From Eubacteriales bacterium (GTDB taxonomy: Bacteria > Bacillota > Clostridia > Lachnospirales > Lachnospiraceae): DNA of 57,323 nt. The stretch covers positions 1 through 57,323 of the forward strand of contig JAUNDP010000015.1 in assembly GCA_030526005.1 (NCBI GenBank). Reading direction: 5' to 3'. Made by a program: the position numbers and the translations under genes. Positions 26,007-36,113 of this stretch are shown here, one piece after another. The notes below the pieces were generated by a model that was not told the origin of the DNA, ran no database searches, and worked only from the letters and a program-made list of their open reading frames with translations. The stretch's first letter is position 1; each line of letters starts with the position of its first letter.

Positions 26007-27359
26007 TTACATATAATAAGGAATAATCGTTCCGACAAGGCTCCAGATCACAATAATTCCCAGCAGAGAAGAAATAAAGATCAGCGTCTTTTTCTGCATC
26101 TGTTCTTTAATCAGTTTATCTTTCAGGATAAGCAGCCCTTTTGCAACAAAATACATCAGTGGAATCAGCATCGGCATACTGTAGCGTCCCTGCGGCTGGT
26201 AGTCACTGCTGTACGAGTACCAGATATTGAGCAGGTTCGGTATAACTGCAGAAATTACCATCATCCAATCGAATAGTTTCCATTCCCACGCTTTTTTTTC
26301 TCTTTTTCCCTGTTTTCTGTTTTTGATCCAATCAATCAGATTCCAGATTCCTCCGATTGAGGCAAGCCAGAATAAGACCGTATAAATCGTGTAGACCCAT
26401 CCTGGAAGCATCAGCTCCATATATCCGAACACTCCGATAAAACTTGTATAAAAGGAATGGAACCACTGTCCGTCCTCAAACATTTCAAACAGTGACAGCC
26501 CGTCATTCATCGGCGTATGGCGCAGAGATGGTTTCAGGGAAGGAACTGCATATAATTCCGCATATTTTGTGCTGGTTGCCATTCCTAAAAAATCTCCGTC
26601 ATACAGCATATAATTGCGCACAAAGTACCATCCTGTCAAAGTAAGGACAATCGCAGAGATGAAAAGTCCCTTTTTTAAAAGTCCTTTTATTCCCTGCTTT
26701 TGGTACAGTACAGAAATACCAAACAAAAAGATGCTGCACAGAATAAAACCGTAAGAATTGTAATAGGTCAACGTACAGACAGAAATTCCAAACGCCAGAA
26801 TGATACATGATTTTATATTCCACTTCGTCTCCAGACCGCGAATCCATCCATACACGATCACAGCTGTTCCAAGTAAGGCCATCGCATCATTGTTGATATA
26901 GGAACAGAGAAATACAAACTGAGGCAGAAAAGCAACCAGTGCAACAAACAGGCATCTCTCCTCTTTTTTCTGAAAACGCTTTTTACCGATGAGAAGGGTC
27001 ATTCCCACTACACCAGCGCCGCAGATCACGCTGACCATTCTGCAGGCATATCGAAATGCTCCATCTGCCTTTGAAAAAATACCAATCACTTTCATAAAGA
27101 GAGCGCCAACCATCGCTGCAAGCGGCGGTCCAAATCCATATGAAATTCCCCATTGTCCGTCACGAATCAATGGGTCCGCGCCATTTGGAAGTTTTCCATA
27201 ATTCAGAATATACGCTGGAATCTGGAAGCGCATCGCCTCATCCGGTGCAGAGTCGAATGGAATGACTGCTGCCCAGATTAAAAAAATGGCAAGCATGGCA
27301 AGCACGAAAGTCCATTCTTTCCAGTTTTCCCTCCAGTTTATTTCTAATTTTTTCATCAT
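26007..27359 (-). CDS. Polytopic membrane protein, DUF2142/GT-C-like glycosyltransferase
   Basis: 450 residues, about ten to twelve membrane helices. The first extracellular loop holds FDSAPDEAMRFQIP, an Asp-Glu motif typical of GT-C enzymes that use polyprenyl-phosphate sugars on the outer face, and a large external loop around 245-300. A GtrB-like polyprenyl-phosphate glycosyltransferase at 35 kb in the same transcription unit could make its donor. A Wzy polymerase was considered; ABC exporters in the locus make that less likely. The assignment is from topology and the DE motif only. Confidence 0.68.
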   Translation of the reverse strand: MMKKLEINWRENWKEWTFVLAMLAIFLIWAAVIPFDSAPDEAMRFQIPAYILNYGKLPNGADPLIRDGQWGISYGFGPPLAAMVGALFMKVIGIFSKADGAFRYACRMVSVICGAGVVGMTLLIGKKRFQKKEERCLFVALVAFLPQFVFLCSYINNDAMALLGTAVIVYGWIRGLETKWNIKSCIILAFGISVCTLTYYNSYGFILCSIFLFGISVLYQKQGIKGLLKKGLFISAIVLTLTGWYFVRNYMLYDGDFLGMATSTKYAELYAVPSLKPSLRHTPMNDGLSLFEMFEDGQWFHSFYTSFIGVFGYMELMLPGWVYTIYTVLFWLASIGGIWNLIDWIKNRKQGKREKKAWEWKLFDWMMVISAVIPNLLNIWYSYSSDYQPQGRYSMPMLIPLMYFVAKGLLILKDKLIKEQMQKKTLIFISSLLGIIVIWSLVGTIIPYYM

Positions 27360-27376
27360 CTATCCTCGCTATCCTT

Positions 27377-28750
27377 TTAATCAAGATCAAAAAATTTCTT
27401 CACTTTCTTTTTTATAAACCAACGGTACATTTTGGTTGACTCAATAAATTTCAGTCTTTCCTGAAGTTTCAGAATTTCTTTTTTCAGTTCCCCAATCTGC
27501 TCGCAGCGACTTTCCAGTTCTACCAGTTTTCTTGCCAGCTTGTTCTCTGTATCATTGACAAGCCGCGCCATCTCCTGAATCTGGTCTTTTTTCAGCTGAT
27601 CTCTCAACAGAAACCGAAAATTCACTTCTATTTTGTCCCATTTCATCTCAGGGTCCATCGGAATCAGGAACATCGGATCTTCATCGTCAAACAGATAAAT
27701 GCTGCCTCTATTTAAAACAGCATTATTTTTCAGGTCTTTTGGAAAAATTTCTTTTTTTGTCTCTCCGACATACAGATAAATCTTTCCCATCTCAATCTCG
27801 CACGGGCCGTTTAAAGGATCAAAACGAATCACCCCAAGATGTTCATACTTTGTCAGATCCATCACTGCTTTGATTTCTTCATCGGACTCATCCAGTCTCA
27901 GGATCATACTGTCTTCTTCTTTAAAATTCATATCCTTGGAAACCAGAATCTGCGTGAATTGGATACTTCCTCCCTGCAGTCGTTCCCACTCATACGTTTT
28001 CTTTTCGTATGGCTTTATGATTCTTTCATATGCTTCTTCTCCACCGTTCACATATGCATTAAAATGTTCATTCATGGACTGGTAAATCTTTCTGTCCTCT
28101 GCATTCAGATGAAATAACTCATACAAATTCTCAGGGTCTACCAACTGCGTCAGCTCCTGACCATGTTTTACATACATCGCCAAAACGGTACGGTAAAAGA
28201 TAAAATCAACAGGAATCGGGAAAGCAAACACCCACTCATAATCGATAATCTGCGGTTTTCCTGTTTTTTCTTCTAAAATAATATTATCCAGCGTCAGATC
28301 AATATCGAGCATTCTGCCTGCTTCTTTTCCTTCCAGCCCCTGCTGATCTCCAAATACCTGTCGAAATTCTTCTGTCATCTGGAATTCTTCTGTGTCCTGA
28401 ACGCAAAAATTCCGCACAAAATCCTGATAATCCTGCAAAAGAATAAAAAACTGATCAATTCTTTCCTGACGAATCGCCGTCAAAAGTCTGTTATAAAAAG
28501 TATCTCCCTCTATATGAGAAAATAAAATTTCTTTTCCTGCTTTTTGGCAAGGCGCATAGTATTCGCTTCCATGAGCACGAAAATAAATATAATTCTGGTG
28601 CATACGTTCAATATGCTCTTTCGCCTCATCATTCAGAGGTCTTTTGGAAACTTTTTTTCCCTCTTCCGTCTCATAGATCGCCGTCTCAATCTGAAAGTTT
28701 TTTGCTCTTTCTTTCGTAAATTTTGAATATATTTTTTTCACGATGATCAC
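27377..28750 (-). CDS. Kinase-like protein with C-terminal coiled coil, candidate glycan chain-termination kinase
   Basis: 457 residues, starting at GTG (28750; a second GTG at 28741 is equally plausible). It has a small-molecule-kinase fold: a candidate ATP lysine in GKKVSKRPL, catalytic loop D149-I-D-L-T-L-D-N156 (equivalent to HxDxxxxN) and metal-binding D170-Y-E. A beta-rich region (about 230-385) follows, then a predicted coiled coil of heptads (about 388-440, DQIQEMARLVNDTENKL onward) and a basic end TKMYRWFIKKKVKKF. It follows a methyltransferase gene by 3 bases. In WbdD of E. coli O9a a methyltransferase, a kinase and a coiled-coil ruler are fused and stop chain growth; here the parts are split over two genes. 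Substrate unknown. Confidence 0.65.
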   Translation of the reverse strand: MIIVKKIYSKFTKERAKNFQIETAIYETEEGKKVSKRPLNDEAKEHIERMHQNYIYFRAHGSEYYAPCQKAGKEILFSHIEGDTFYNRLLTAIRQERIDQFFILLQDYQDFVRNFCVQDTEEFQMTEEFRQVFGDQQGLEGKEAGRMLDIDLTLDNIILEEKTGKPQIIDYEWVFAFPIPVDFIFYRTVLAMYVKHGQELTQLVDPENLYELFHLNAEDRKIYQSMNEHFNAYVNGGEEAYERIIKPYEKKTYEWERLQGGSIQFTQILVSKDMNFKEEDSMILRLDESDEEIKAVMDLTKYEHLGVIRFDPLNGPCEIEMGKIYLYVGETKKEIFPKDLKNNAVLNRGSIYLFDDEDPMFLIPMDPEMKWDKIEVNFRFLLRDQLKKDQIQEMARLVNDTENKLARKLVELESRCEQIGELKKEILKLQERLKFIESTKMYRWFIKKKVKKFFDLD

Positions 28751-28753
28751 CTT

Positions 28754-29665
28754 CTATTCCTTTCTGATTTCAACAAAAAAGGAATTTGCAAAAAAGTCAA
28801 ATTTTCCTTCCTCAATCAACCCCTGATAGACAGCTGTCTCATCAAACAGCTTTACCCGACTGTTGTCATATGTGTTCAATGTGCAGATCAGATCCTCCTC
28901 TTTTGGGAGATAGTCATCAGAAAAAATTTGTCTTGGGAATTTATAATCCGGAAAAGGATAATAAAAGACCATTTTAGAAAAACCTGCTTCCTCAATAATT
29001 GAAATCAGTTTATCTTTTGAGAACGTTCTCACATGGCTGTCACCGCTTGGATAGCCTTCCAGACCTTCAAAATACTTCCCTGTATGGTCCTCTCTGACTC
29101 CTCCCCAGTATTTCAGTCCATATTTATTTTCAATCGCCATCAGAATTTTTCCGCCTGACTTTAACATTTTTCCGACATTTCTCAAAAAATCCGGAAAGGG
29201 ATTTTCAGTTGCCGTATAATAAGCAGCATACTCAAACACTCCGATCAGTGTGATGTAGTCAAATTCCTGATTCAGTTCAATATCATTAAAATTTCCAACT
29301 ACAATGTTCAGATTAGAATACTGCCTATGGCGCAGTGCATTGATTAAAGATCTGCGTTTTGACAGATCCACACAGGTCACAGAACGCGCCGCTCTGCACA
29401 GAGCGCCTGTGACTGCTCCGCATCCGGCTCCCACTTCGAGCACTCGTGCATCTTTCTCGAATGGATACCACTCTATGATATTTTCCCGTATCGGTGACAT
29501 ATGATATAAGATAGGCCACCGCGTCTCTTTCTTTAAAATTTTATTCCAGTCCGCATCTTCTTTCACCATATCAAGCAGTTCCTGCTCGATGTCTCCGTCG
29601 CTATATTCGTCATTTCCGGAATAAAACGTATAATCCATTGTCACTTTTCCTATTTGTTCCTTCAA
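28754..29665 (-). CDS. SAM-dependent methyltransferase, candidate partner of the chain-termination kinase
   Basis: 303 residues, class I Rossmann fold with SAM motif VLEVGAGCGAVTG (about 75-87), CVDLSKRR, NFNDI and the post-II region LKSGGKILMAIENKYGLKYWGG. The start is a TTG (29665) seven bases after AGGAGGG; an internal ATG at 29638 is the alternative. Its stop is 3 bases from the kinase-like gene, so the two are translationally linked. Methylation or methyl-phosphate capping of the non-reducing end is inferred from resemblance to WbdD and from the nearby Wzt with a C-terminal domain. Confidence 0.78.
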   Translation of the reverse strand: MKEQIGKVTMDYTFYSGNDEYSDGDIEQELLDMVKEDADWNKILKKETRWPILYHMSPIRENIIEWYPFEKDARVLEVGAGCGAVTGALCRAARSVTCVDLSKRRSLINALRHRQYSNLNIVVGNFNDIELNQEFDYITLIGVFEYAAYYTATENPFPDFLRNVGKMLKSGGKILMAIENKYGLKYWGGVREDHTGKYFEGLEGYPSGDSHVRTFSKDKLISIIEEAGFSKMVFYYPFPDYKFPRQIFSDDYLPKEEDLICTLNTYDNSRVKLFDETAVYQGLIEEGKFDFFANSFFVEIRKE

Positions 29666-29704
29666 AAATCGTCCCTCCTGTCGCTATGCCCCTGCTTCAT
29701 TTTT

Positions 29705-30946
29705 TCATTTCAAAATCGTCTTTATCTCCTCTATGAAAGAAAACAGATTCGGATTTTCACAATATTCCTGGTTTCTTTTTCCCAGTGAAACTTCCGAATG
29801 ATATGCGCTGCACAGCTCATGCAGCTTCTGCGCAACGAGATCAGGGCTGATGCTGTTCATGGATACAATATTCTCATTAAAATCTTTTAAATCTTTGTTT
29901 GCAAATGTATTTGTGATCACTTTCACCCCAAAGGAAGCCATCTCAAGCGGAGGATAACTTGGATGTGGGGAAGCCATCAAAGAGATTCCTGCATAGGACT
30001 GTTCCAGCACCTGTGCATATTGTTCCAATGTCAGTTTTCCTACAGAACGGACACTTTTTCCATTTCCAAGATCGATGGTTTCGTGCTGTTCGCCCGCTGA
30101 GAGAATTTCCCACTGTGCAATATCTTCCTGCATCCAGACCCATTTTTTCAGGATTGCAATGATCAGATTAAACGCATTTCGCTCCGTACCAGGTCTTCCA
30201 TAGATCAGAATCTGCTTCTTTTTTGAGGCGTGTCCGCCCAACGTGTCAAGATGATTTTTTAATGTTCCGTTCAGAACAGGTTCAAAAGAAAACATCCACG
30301 GGAAATGGTATCCGTTCTGAAGGAAATAATCTCGAAGCAGTCCCGTGTTAAAGACAGCAATTTGAGGATATTCGTCCTTGTACGTTGCGTCCGCAAGCAA
30401 GTATCTCGTTGACCACGGATAAAATCCCGGTTCGTAATCCTGAATAAAGTTTATAAAAGGTTTGGGGCTGATTCCACATTCTTTTTCAAATCTGCGGTAT
30501 GCCTCCTGCGCGCAGAAAGCGGTCCACCATCCCGTAAACATAAAGTAATCCTGCTCAGAAACAAGCATACTCTTTCCAAAGCGGTCGCTGTAAGGCAAAA
30601 TCTGTCTTGGCTCCTGGCTGTCCTGATCTGGTTCCACAAATACATAACGTCCTTCATATGGCGCTTTTGCCGCATCGCTCGGCGCAGCATCCACCAGAAT
30701 AATTCTGCTGTCATATCCTGTTTTTCTGACAAGTTCTTCAAAAAACTTTAATGCAGTTGAAATTCCTCCAAATACATGTTCCGGATTAATGGAAGGAACA
30801 AGGAGATTCAGTCTTTTATTTGGAAAGGACGTCTTCCGAAACGTATATGGCGTAATCTCCGCCACATTTGTGTCCAGTGTCGTTGTCTCTTCCACTACCA
30901 TATTCGCAGCTTTTCGTATCGCACGCTTAATCAAATTTTTTTTCAT
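29705..30946 (-). CDS. WsaF-like beta-1,2-rhamnosyltransferase (GT4 fold)
   Basis: 413 residues from the ATG at 30946, which follows AAGGGATT just after the previous stop. The first Rossmann domain has LNLLVPSINPEHVFGGISTALKF, the hallmark of WsaF from the Geobacillus S-layer glycan cluster; FINFIQDYEPGFYPWSTRY follows. The donor domain has LIYGRPGTERN and SPHPSYPPLEMASFGVKVITN. WsaF adds beta-1,2-linked rhamnose to a lipid-linked polyrhamnan. This is the best direct hint that the glycan contains rhamnose. Confidence 0.85.
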   Translation of the reverse strand: MKKNLIKRAIRKAANMVVEETTTLDTNVAEITPYTFRKTSFPNKRLNLLVPSINPEHVFGGISTALKFFEELVRKTGYDSRIILVDAAPSDAAKAPYEGRYVFVEPDQDSQEPRQILPYSDRFGKSMLVSEQDYFMFTGWWTAFCAQEAYRRFEKECGISPKPFINFIQDYEPGFYPWSTRYLLADATYKDEYPQIAVFNTGLLRDYFLQNGYHFPWMFSFEPVLNGTLKNHLDTLGGHASKKKQILIYGRPGTERNAFNLIIAILKKWVWMQEDIAQWEILSAGEQHETIDLGNGKSVRSVGKLTLEQYAQVLEQSYAGISLMASPHPSYPPLEMASFGVKVITNTFANKDLKDFNENIVSMNSISPDLVAQKLHELCSAYHSEVSLGKRNQEYCENPNLFSFIEEIKTILK

Positions 30947-30966
30947 AATCCCTTTTTCGCTACCTC

Positions 30967-32739
30967 TCAGTTTTTTTGTTTTAACCGCGGCACACAGCTG
31001 TTCATATCGAGGCACTTGTTGTAATATGGGTCGCTGTGACCATGATAATTTTCATACATTTTATAAGAAAGTTTAAAATCTATTTCCGGAATATAGGAAT
31101 CTCTGCTCTTTGACTCAAAATGATGCAGCTGCACATAAGGATCATATACATTGACATATCCTCTGTTGATCGCACGGATACAGATTTCAATATCGCTTCC
31201 GCAGATAATAAAATGTTCATCAAAATTTCCGATTGTCTCAATCGTCTCTCTCGAAATCGCCATACACGCTCCTGTGACTGCCGTTACATTGCGTGTCACC
31301 ATCGGTGAGATGAACGGCGATCCGTAATGGACAGGTCTCATTCCCTTGAATACATGATCTGCCCAGCCTCCCATACCGGCGACAACACCTGCGTGTTGAA
31401 TGGTGCCGTCTTCATACAGCAAGAGTCCTCCGACAACGCCTGTTCCTTTTCTGATTGCTTTCTCAGTCAGCCGCTCCATCCAGTCCGGCGTGATCACGTC
31501 CATATCATTGTTCATAAAAAGAAAGACATCGCCCTTTGCGTGACGAATGCCAAAATTATTCAATTTTGACCAGTTAAACTCAAACAGAGCATCTACAACC
31601 TGCACATTGGAATACGTTTTTACGATTTCTGTAAAATATTGCTTTGTCTCCTCTTCCTCTGAATTATTGTTTAAAATAATGATCTCATAGTTTGGATACG
31701 TTGTTTTCTGCTCTATTGTGTCAATCGCCTTTCTCAGATAATCAACATGATCCTTTGTCGGCATAATCACCGACACAAGCGGTTTTGTTTTCAGATGGAA
31801 CCGAACGTCATACACAAATAAAGAGTCCGTCTCCCTAGCAGTTGCTGCCCCCGATCCGTAAACACGGTCCAGATGGCTCTGAATCGCTTTCAGACCTGCT
31901 GTCTGCGCATACGGCTTTGAATCCGGATTTGCAGCAGTAGAACTTGGAAGAGCTCTCCAGTAGTATAAAATCTTGGCAATATGTTCTATGTTCTGTGTCT
32001 GCTCCACCAGTCTGAGCATCAGATCATAATCCTGGCTTCCGTTATACTCACTGCGAAATCCTCCTGCCTTTTCAAATAAACTTCTGCGAAATCCCAGTAG
32101 ATGTCCGACATACATCTGGCTCAAAAGCAGATCATATGACCAATCCGGCTTGTGAAGGGGATCTCTGTGCTTTCCGTTCTCATCAATGATATCCTGATCA
32201 CTGTACAGAATATCCGCATCTGTCTTTTTGATTCGCTTGTAGAATTCATACAGGGCACGCGGAGCAAGTTCATCATCGTTGTCCATCAGGATGATATATT
32301 CTCCCTCTGCAAGTCTTGCTGCCGCATTTGTCGCCTCGGAGATACCGCCATTTTCTTTCTGAAACTGAATTTTGATCCGCTTATCCTCGATTTCTTCCAG
32401 ATATGCGCGAACTTTCGGATCGGTAGAGCAGTCGTCCACAATGCAAAGCTCCCAGTTTTCATAGTTTTGGTGACGTACGGATGAAATCGCTGCTTCCAGC
32501 CATTTGATCTCTACATTATATACCGGCATTAAAATTGAAAAACAAATTTCTCCCGTACATTTCTGTGCTTCTTTTTCTTCCGGCTCATATGGATACAGTT
32601 CATAATCCGCCCGATGTTTAAAATTTTCCATGAATCCCTTCGGTCCATGTTTAACAAGATATTTGATCCCCTTAAAAAATGTCTTTGGTTTTCTGATGCA
32701 CAGATTTACCATTGCAAAAATTTTTTTAATTTTCTGCAT
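30967..32739 (-). CDS. Tandem-domain GT2 glycosyltransferase
   Basis: 590 residues with the layout of the 605-residue protein at 23 kb: basic N-terminal segment (1-60), GT2 domain A ([28 protein letters not shown]) and GT2 domain B ([41 protein letters not shown]-type acceptor region). Its first codons overlap the Wzt end by 14 bases, with AAAGGAG as ribosome site. The close order Wzt, GT2, WsaF-like, methyltransferase and kinase suggests one assembly machine. Confidence 0.85.
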   Translation of the reverse strand: MQKIKKIFAMVNLCIRKPKTFFKGIKYLVKHGPKGFMENFKHRADYELYPYEPEEKEAQKCTGEICFSILMPVYNVEIKWLEAAISSVRHQNYENWELCIVDDCSTDPKVRAYLEEIEDKRIKIQFQKENGGISEATNAAARLAEGEYIILMDNDDELAPRALYEFYKRIKKTDADILYSDQDIIDENGKHRDPLHKPDWSYDLLLSQMYVGHLLGFRRSLFEKAGGFRSEYNGSQDYDLMLRLVEQTQNIEHIAKILYYWRALPSSTAANPDSKPYAQTAGLKAIQSHLDRVYGSGAATARETDSLFVYDVRFHLKTKPLVSVIMPTKDHVDYLRKAIDTIEQKTTYPNYEIIILNNNSEEEETKQYFTEIVKTYSNVQVVDALFEFNWSKLNNFGIRHAKGDVFLFMNNDMDVITPDWMERLTEKAIRKGTGVVGGLLLYEDGTIQHAGVVAGMGGWADHVFKGMRPVHYGSPFISPMVTRNVTAVTGACMAISRETIETIGNFDEHFIICGSDIEICIRAINRGYVNVYDPYVQLHHFESKSRDSYIPEIDFKLSYKMYENYHGHSDPYYNKCLDMNSCVPRLKQKN

Positions 32740-34021
32740 CCTCTATACTCCTTTTATACGTTACCGTCGAGTCCAGATCACAGAATCCGACAGTAGTCTT
32801 TTTTGACAGTACCTGTATACAGCAGATGTCATACAGTCTGTGATAAACGACAAGCGCATCATCCTCATACCCTGTACATCCCAGAGAAAGCAGATGCTGT
32901 CCTCCCTGAAGAACCATCTTCTGTGAAAACGCAATTTCCACTGTCTCTCCTGCTTCTACTTTTCCTGTCTCTGTCTTCTCAATGATTGTATTTGTCCCCG
33001 CAAGTTCATTTCCCTTTAAATCTTTTATGCTGAATGCAAAGATCGGATTTTCTACCGTCTGATGAAATTTCACTCTCATCTTGATTGTAAACGGCTTCAT
33101 TTTATAAATGGTATTGGAAATCTGATTTTCATGGTCAAAAATCCCAAAACTTGTGATCGTGGCACGCTGATCGCCATAGTCTTGATAGTTTGGGTTCAGA
33201 AGCATATAGTCAAGCCAGGTTCCCTTCTGCGCTTCCAGACTGCGCTGCGGCTTTTCCTCCTCTTCTTTCTCTTCTTCCGGCTCATCCTGGCCAACCAGAA
33301 TTTTCTTATACAGATCAACCATCTCTTTTGTAGGTCCCTCTGCATACTTTCTGCCGTCATTGATGATGATGGCTCTCTCACAGTATTTCATTACACTTCC
33401 CATATCGTGCGTCACAAACAGTACCGTCTTCCCGCTGTTTTTTAAGTCTTCCATCCGTTTATAACATTTCGCCTGAAAAAAGACATCCCCGACAGACAAC
33501 GCCTCGTCAATAATCAAAATATCGGGATCGACGCTGATCGCCACGGCAAAAGCAAGGCGCGCGAACATTCCGCTGGAATACGTCTTGACCGGCTGCTTGA
33601 TAAAATCTCCGATATCTGCAAATTTCAAAATTTCCGGAAGTTTCTTTTCCATTTCTTCCTCAGAAAATCCCATCATGGTTCCGCTCAGATACGCATTCTG
33701 AATCCCGTTATATTCCGGATTAAATCCTGCTCCAAGCTCCAAAAGCGCAGAAACCTTTCCATCAATGGTCACTTCCCCTGATGTAGGCATCAAAACGCCT
33801 GTAATAATTTTCAGAATCGTTGATTTTCCTGCACCGTTCTTTCCGATAATTCCCACCATCTCTCCTTTTTTGATCTCAAATGAGACATGGTTCAGTGCAT
33901 GAAATTCTTTGTGATAACTCTTTTTATGAATACTGAGCGCTTCCTTAAATCTCAAAGTCGGTTTGTCATAAAGGCTGTATACTTTTGAGACGTCAGAAAC
34001 AGAAATTGCAATATCACTCAT
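32726..34021 (-). CDS. wzt: Glycan ABC exporter ATP-binding protein with C-terminal Wzt-type domain
   Basis: 431 residues from the ATG at 34021 (AGGAG eight bases upstream). The N-terminal ABC domain has [23 protein letters not shown] (typical of glycan exporters), [12 protein letters not shown] and [12 protein letters not shown]. After an acidic linker (EEEKEEEE) comes a beta-sandwich-like C-terminal domain (about 265-431) with [15 protein letters not shown] and [11 protein letters not shown], matching the Wzt C-terminal carbohydrate-binding family. In O9a-type systems that domain recognises the capped chain end. It pairs with the permease 16 bp upstream. Confidence 0.9.
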   Translation of the reverse strand: MSDIAISVSDVSKVYSLYDKPTLRFKEALSIHKKSYHKEFHALNHVSFEIKKGEMVGIIGKNGAGKSTILKIITGVLMPTSGEVTIDGKVSALLELGAGFNPEYNGIQNAYLSGTMMGFSEEEMEKKLPEILKFADIGDFIKQPVKTYSSGMFARLAFAVAISVDPDILIIDEALSVGDVFFQAKCYKRMEDLKNSGKTVLFVTHDMGSVMKYCERAIIINDGRKYAEGPTKEMVDLYKKILVGQDEPEEEKEEEEKPQRSLEAQKGTWLDYMLLNPNYQDYGDQRATITSFGIFDHENQISNTIYKMKPFTIKMRVKFHQTVENPIFAFSIKDLKGNELAGTNTIIEKTETGKVEAGETVEIAFSQKMVLQGGQHLLSLGCTGYEDDALVVYHRLYDICCIQVLSKKTTVGFCDLDSTVTYKRSIEDAEN

Positions 34022-34037
34022 CTCGTTTTCTCCTGTC

Positions 34038-34823
34038 TTATAATACATCTGCAAAATGCGGCTTTAATCTCTGGTATACTTTCCTGCTCACAACAAACAA
34101 TAAAATCGTAAATACCCAAAAATAGATTGTAATTTTCCACCGCTCAAAAAACCAAACGTGCTCAATCATCGTGTCACGGTATCCCTGCACGATATAGAAC
34201 ATCGGATTCAGCTTAAAAATCTGTTTTAACCATCCCGGAAGCGGCATCGTCTCAAACTGCCACATAATCGGTGTCATCCAGACACCAATCTGCATGATAA
34301 TTCCAACAATCTGTGTTGTATCACGGAAAAACACGGCAATCGCCGATGTCAGATAGCAGAAAGCCAGCGACAGTAAAATCATTGCCGCTGAATAATAGAG
34401 CAACTGAATCACAATGATGCCTGGAAACAGGCCCATAATCGCATAACAGACGAGAAGCAGAACAACAAAAAAGCCATGTACAAATAAAGACGACATAATT
34501 TTTACAACCGGAAGAATCTTGATCTCAAATTTTACTTTTTTCACAAGATAATTATATTCCAGAAAGCAGTTCGTTCCATTGATCACCGATTCTGAAAAAT
34601 AGAACCATGGGATCAGACCTGCCATCAGCCAGAGCACAAATGGTATATTTTCGATATCAGAGCTGCGAAAGCCCAGCTGAAAGACGAACCAGTACAATAA
34701 AATTGTAATCAGCGGCTGCACAAAAGCCCAGAAAATGCCGAAATAAGAACCGGCATATTTTGTCCGGAAATCATTCTTTGCAAGATACAACATCAGTTTT
34801 TTATTCTTTTTCAGGGTTTCCAT
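34038..34823 (-). CDS. wzm: Glycan ABC exporter permease (Wzm/ABC-2 family), first copy
   Basis: 261 residues from the ATG at 34823, which follows AAAGGAG by 10 bases; a longer frame to 34922 lacks a ribosome site and runs into a hairpin. Six membrane helices. [26 protein letters not shown] is the ABC-2 amphipathic start, and [24 protein letters not shown] and [15 protein letters not shown] are conserved family segments. With the long Wzt it exports lipid-linked glycan. Confidence 0.92.
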   Translation of the reverse strand: METLKKNKKLMLYLAKNDFRTKYAGSYFGIFWAFVQPLITILLYWFVFQLGFRSSDIENIPFVLWLMAGLIPWFYFSESVINGTNCFLEYNYLVKKVKFEIKILPVVKIMSSLFVHGFFVVLLLVCYAIMGLFPGIIVIQLLYYSAAMILLSLAFCYLTSAIAVFFRDTTQIVGIIMQIGVWMTPIMWQFETMPLPGWLKQIFKLNPMFYIVQGYRDTMIEHVWFFERWKITIYFWVFTILLFVVSRKVYQRLKPHFADVL

Positions 34824-34921
34824 CGACAATTTTCTCCTTTTTTCGGTATTTTTACTGTGATTTTTTCCAACCTGCTCCTCACTTTCCTTTCCTCTCGCAT
34901 CTGCTTTTTTGAACGCAGACA

Positions 34922-34943
34922 AGCAGTATCGAAAGATACTGCT
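34922..34943 (-). other. Perfect 9-bp hairpin between gtrB-like and wzm genes
   Basis: AGCAGTATC and GATACTGCT flank a four-base loop in the 157-bp gap. No U-run follows, so it is more likely an RNA stability, processing or attenuation element than a terminator. Confidence 0.55.
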
Positions 34944-34980
34944 GTTCCAATCTTTTTTCTATTTCTGTATAGAGAGTATA

Positions 34981-35928
34981 TCAAACATCCTGTTTTTCTT
35001 CAACTCTTTTTCCTTCCTTGCCGATTTTTGCAGAGATCAGATAACGTGGCCGTCCTTTGACTTCTTCATAAATTTTGGCGATATAATATCCAATAATCCC
35101 AAGGCTGATCATCACAATGCTTCCTATAATCAGAATCAGCAGGATTACTGTCGTAAAACCTTCCACTGCATGTCCTGAAAAATAGCGGACAAGCGATTGA
35201 ATCCCCAACACAACCGCCATGAGAAATACAAAAGTCCCTGCAATCGTGACAAGCTGCATAGGCGCTGCTGAAAAAGAAGCAATGTTTGTGACCGCATATT
35301 TTACGAGCGACCAGGTCGACCATTTCGACTCTCCTTCTTCTCTCTCCTGCACGTCAAATTCTACTGTTGCAGTGCGGTATCCAATCCATGACGACAGTGC
35401 TCGAAAAAATGCGTTGCGCTCCGGCATGGCAAGCAATGCGTCCACTGCTTTTCGGTCAAGCAGTTTATAGTCGGATGCCCGTGACATGTCAATCTTGACT
35501 GCCATCGTCATCAGACGATAAAACAATCCTGCGCTTGCCTTATGCAGAGCACTTTCTTCTCCTCTGCTTTTCTTCACACCCTCAACAACCTCATATCCCT
35601 GTTCCCAAAGTCGATACATCTCCACAAGTGTCTTGGGCGGATGCTGCAGATCGCAGTCCATAACGGCACAGCAGTCTCCTGCTGCCCCTGCAAGTCCGGC
35701 AAAGATTGCCGATTCCTTTCCAAAATTTCTTGAAAAAAGAAGTCCTCTCACATGAATATTTTTTTCGGCTGCCTTTTTTATCTCCTCCCAGGTTCTGTCT
35801 CTGGAACCGTCATTTACAAAAATCAGTTCATACTCAATATGCTCCTGCTCCAGAATTCCAGAAATTACTTCTGCTGCTTTTCCTACCATTTTTTCTTCAT
35901 TATAGGCAGGCAATATCACTGACAGCAT
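34981..35928 (-). CDS. GtrB-like polyprenyl-phosphate glycosyltransferase (GT2)
   Basis: 315 residues from the ATG at 35928 (AAAGGATG nine bases upstream); the longer frame begins inside the promoter. Catalytic domain LSVILPAYNEEKM, FVNDGSRDRTW, RNFGKESAIFAGL and the DXD-like VMDCDLQHPP, then two C-terminal membrane helices (about 230-252 and 264-290). It attaches a sugar to undecaprenyl phosphate to serve as a donor outside the cell, possibly for the GT-C-like proteins at 26 or 54 kb. It is the first gene of the unit starting at 35.97 kb. Confidence 0.88.
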   Translation of the reverse strand: MLSVILPAYNEEKMVGKAAEVISGILEQEHIEYELIFVNDGSRDRTWEEIKKAAEKNIHVRGLLFSRNFGKESAIFAGLAGAAGDCCAVMDCDLQHPPKTLVEMYRLWEQGYEVVEGVKKSRGEESALHKASAGLFYRLMTMAVKIDMSRASDYKLLDRKAVDALLAMPERNAFFRALSSWIGYRTATVEFDVQEREEGESKWSTWSLVKYAVTNIASFSAAPMQLVTIAGTFVFLMAVVLGIQSLVRYFSGHAVEGFTTVILLILIIGSIVMISLGIIGYYIAKIYEEVKGRPRYLISAKIGKEGKRVEEKQDV

Positions 35929-35965
35929 GGTTTCAACATCCTTTCTATTGTTTGCTCTTTTTTTA

Positions 35966-35994
35966 ATCTTACACCATGTATAGAATCCCGTCAA
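35966..35994 (-). promoter_or_regulatory. Internal promoter of the gtrB-wzm-wzt unit
   Basis: TTGACG (35989-35994), 17-bp spacer, TAAGAT (35966-35971), about 40 bp upstream of the gtrB-like ATG. It separates the downstream glycan genes from the pyruvyl-transferase unit. Confidence 0.75.
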
Positions 35995-36023
35995 AGTTCT
36001 TTTCTGTTTTTTAATTAAATATT

Positions 36024-36109
36024 AAGAAGAGGCTGCTGTTCGTATCCTCCTCTAAAGTCAGATCCAAATCTGACAATCGAAAAGTCAATACGCCCTGCGG
36101 CCCCTTCTT
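36024..36109 (-). terminator. Two-tier stem-loop after the giant pyruvyl-transferase gene
   Basis: Outer arms 36024-36036 and 36097-36109 pair over about 12 bases with a mismatch. Inside is a perfect 7-bp hairpin GTCAGAT/ATCTGAC (36057-36074). The following minus-strand sequence is AT-rich (TCTTAATATTT) but not a pure U-run. It is a plausible terminator just upstream of the next promoter. Confidence 0.5.
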
Positions 36110-36113
36110 TTTG

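Noticed and set aside
26007-27359. Wzy-type polymerase
   Set aside because: The locus exports through ABC-2 transporters and has no Wzx; the Asp-Glu motif in the first external loop fits a GT-C glycosyltransferase better.
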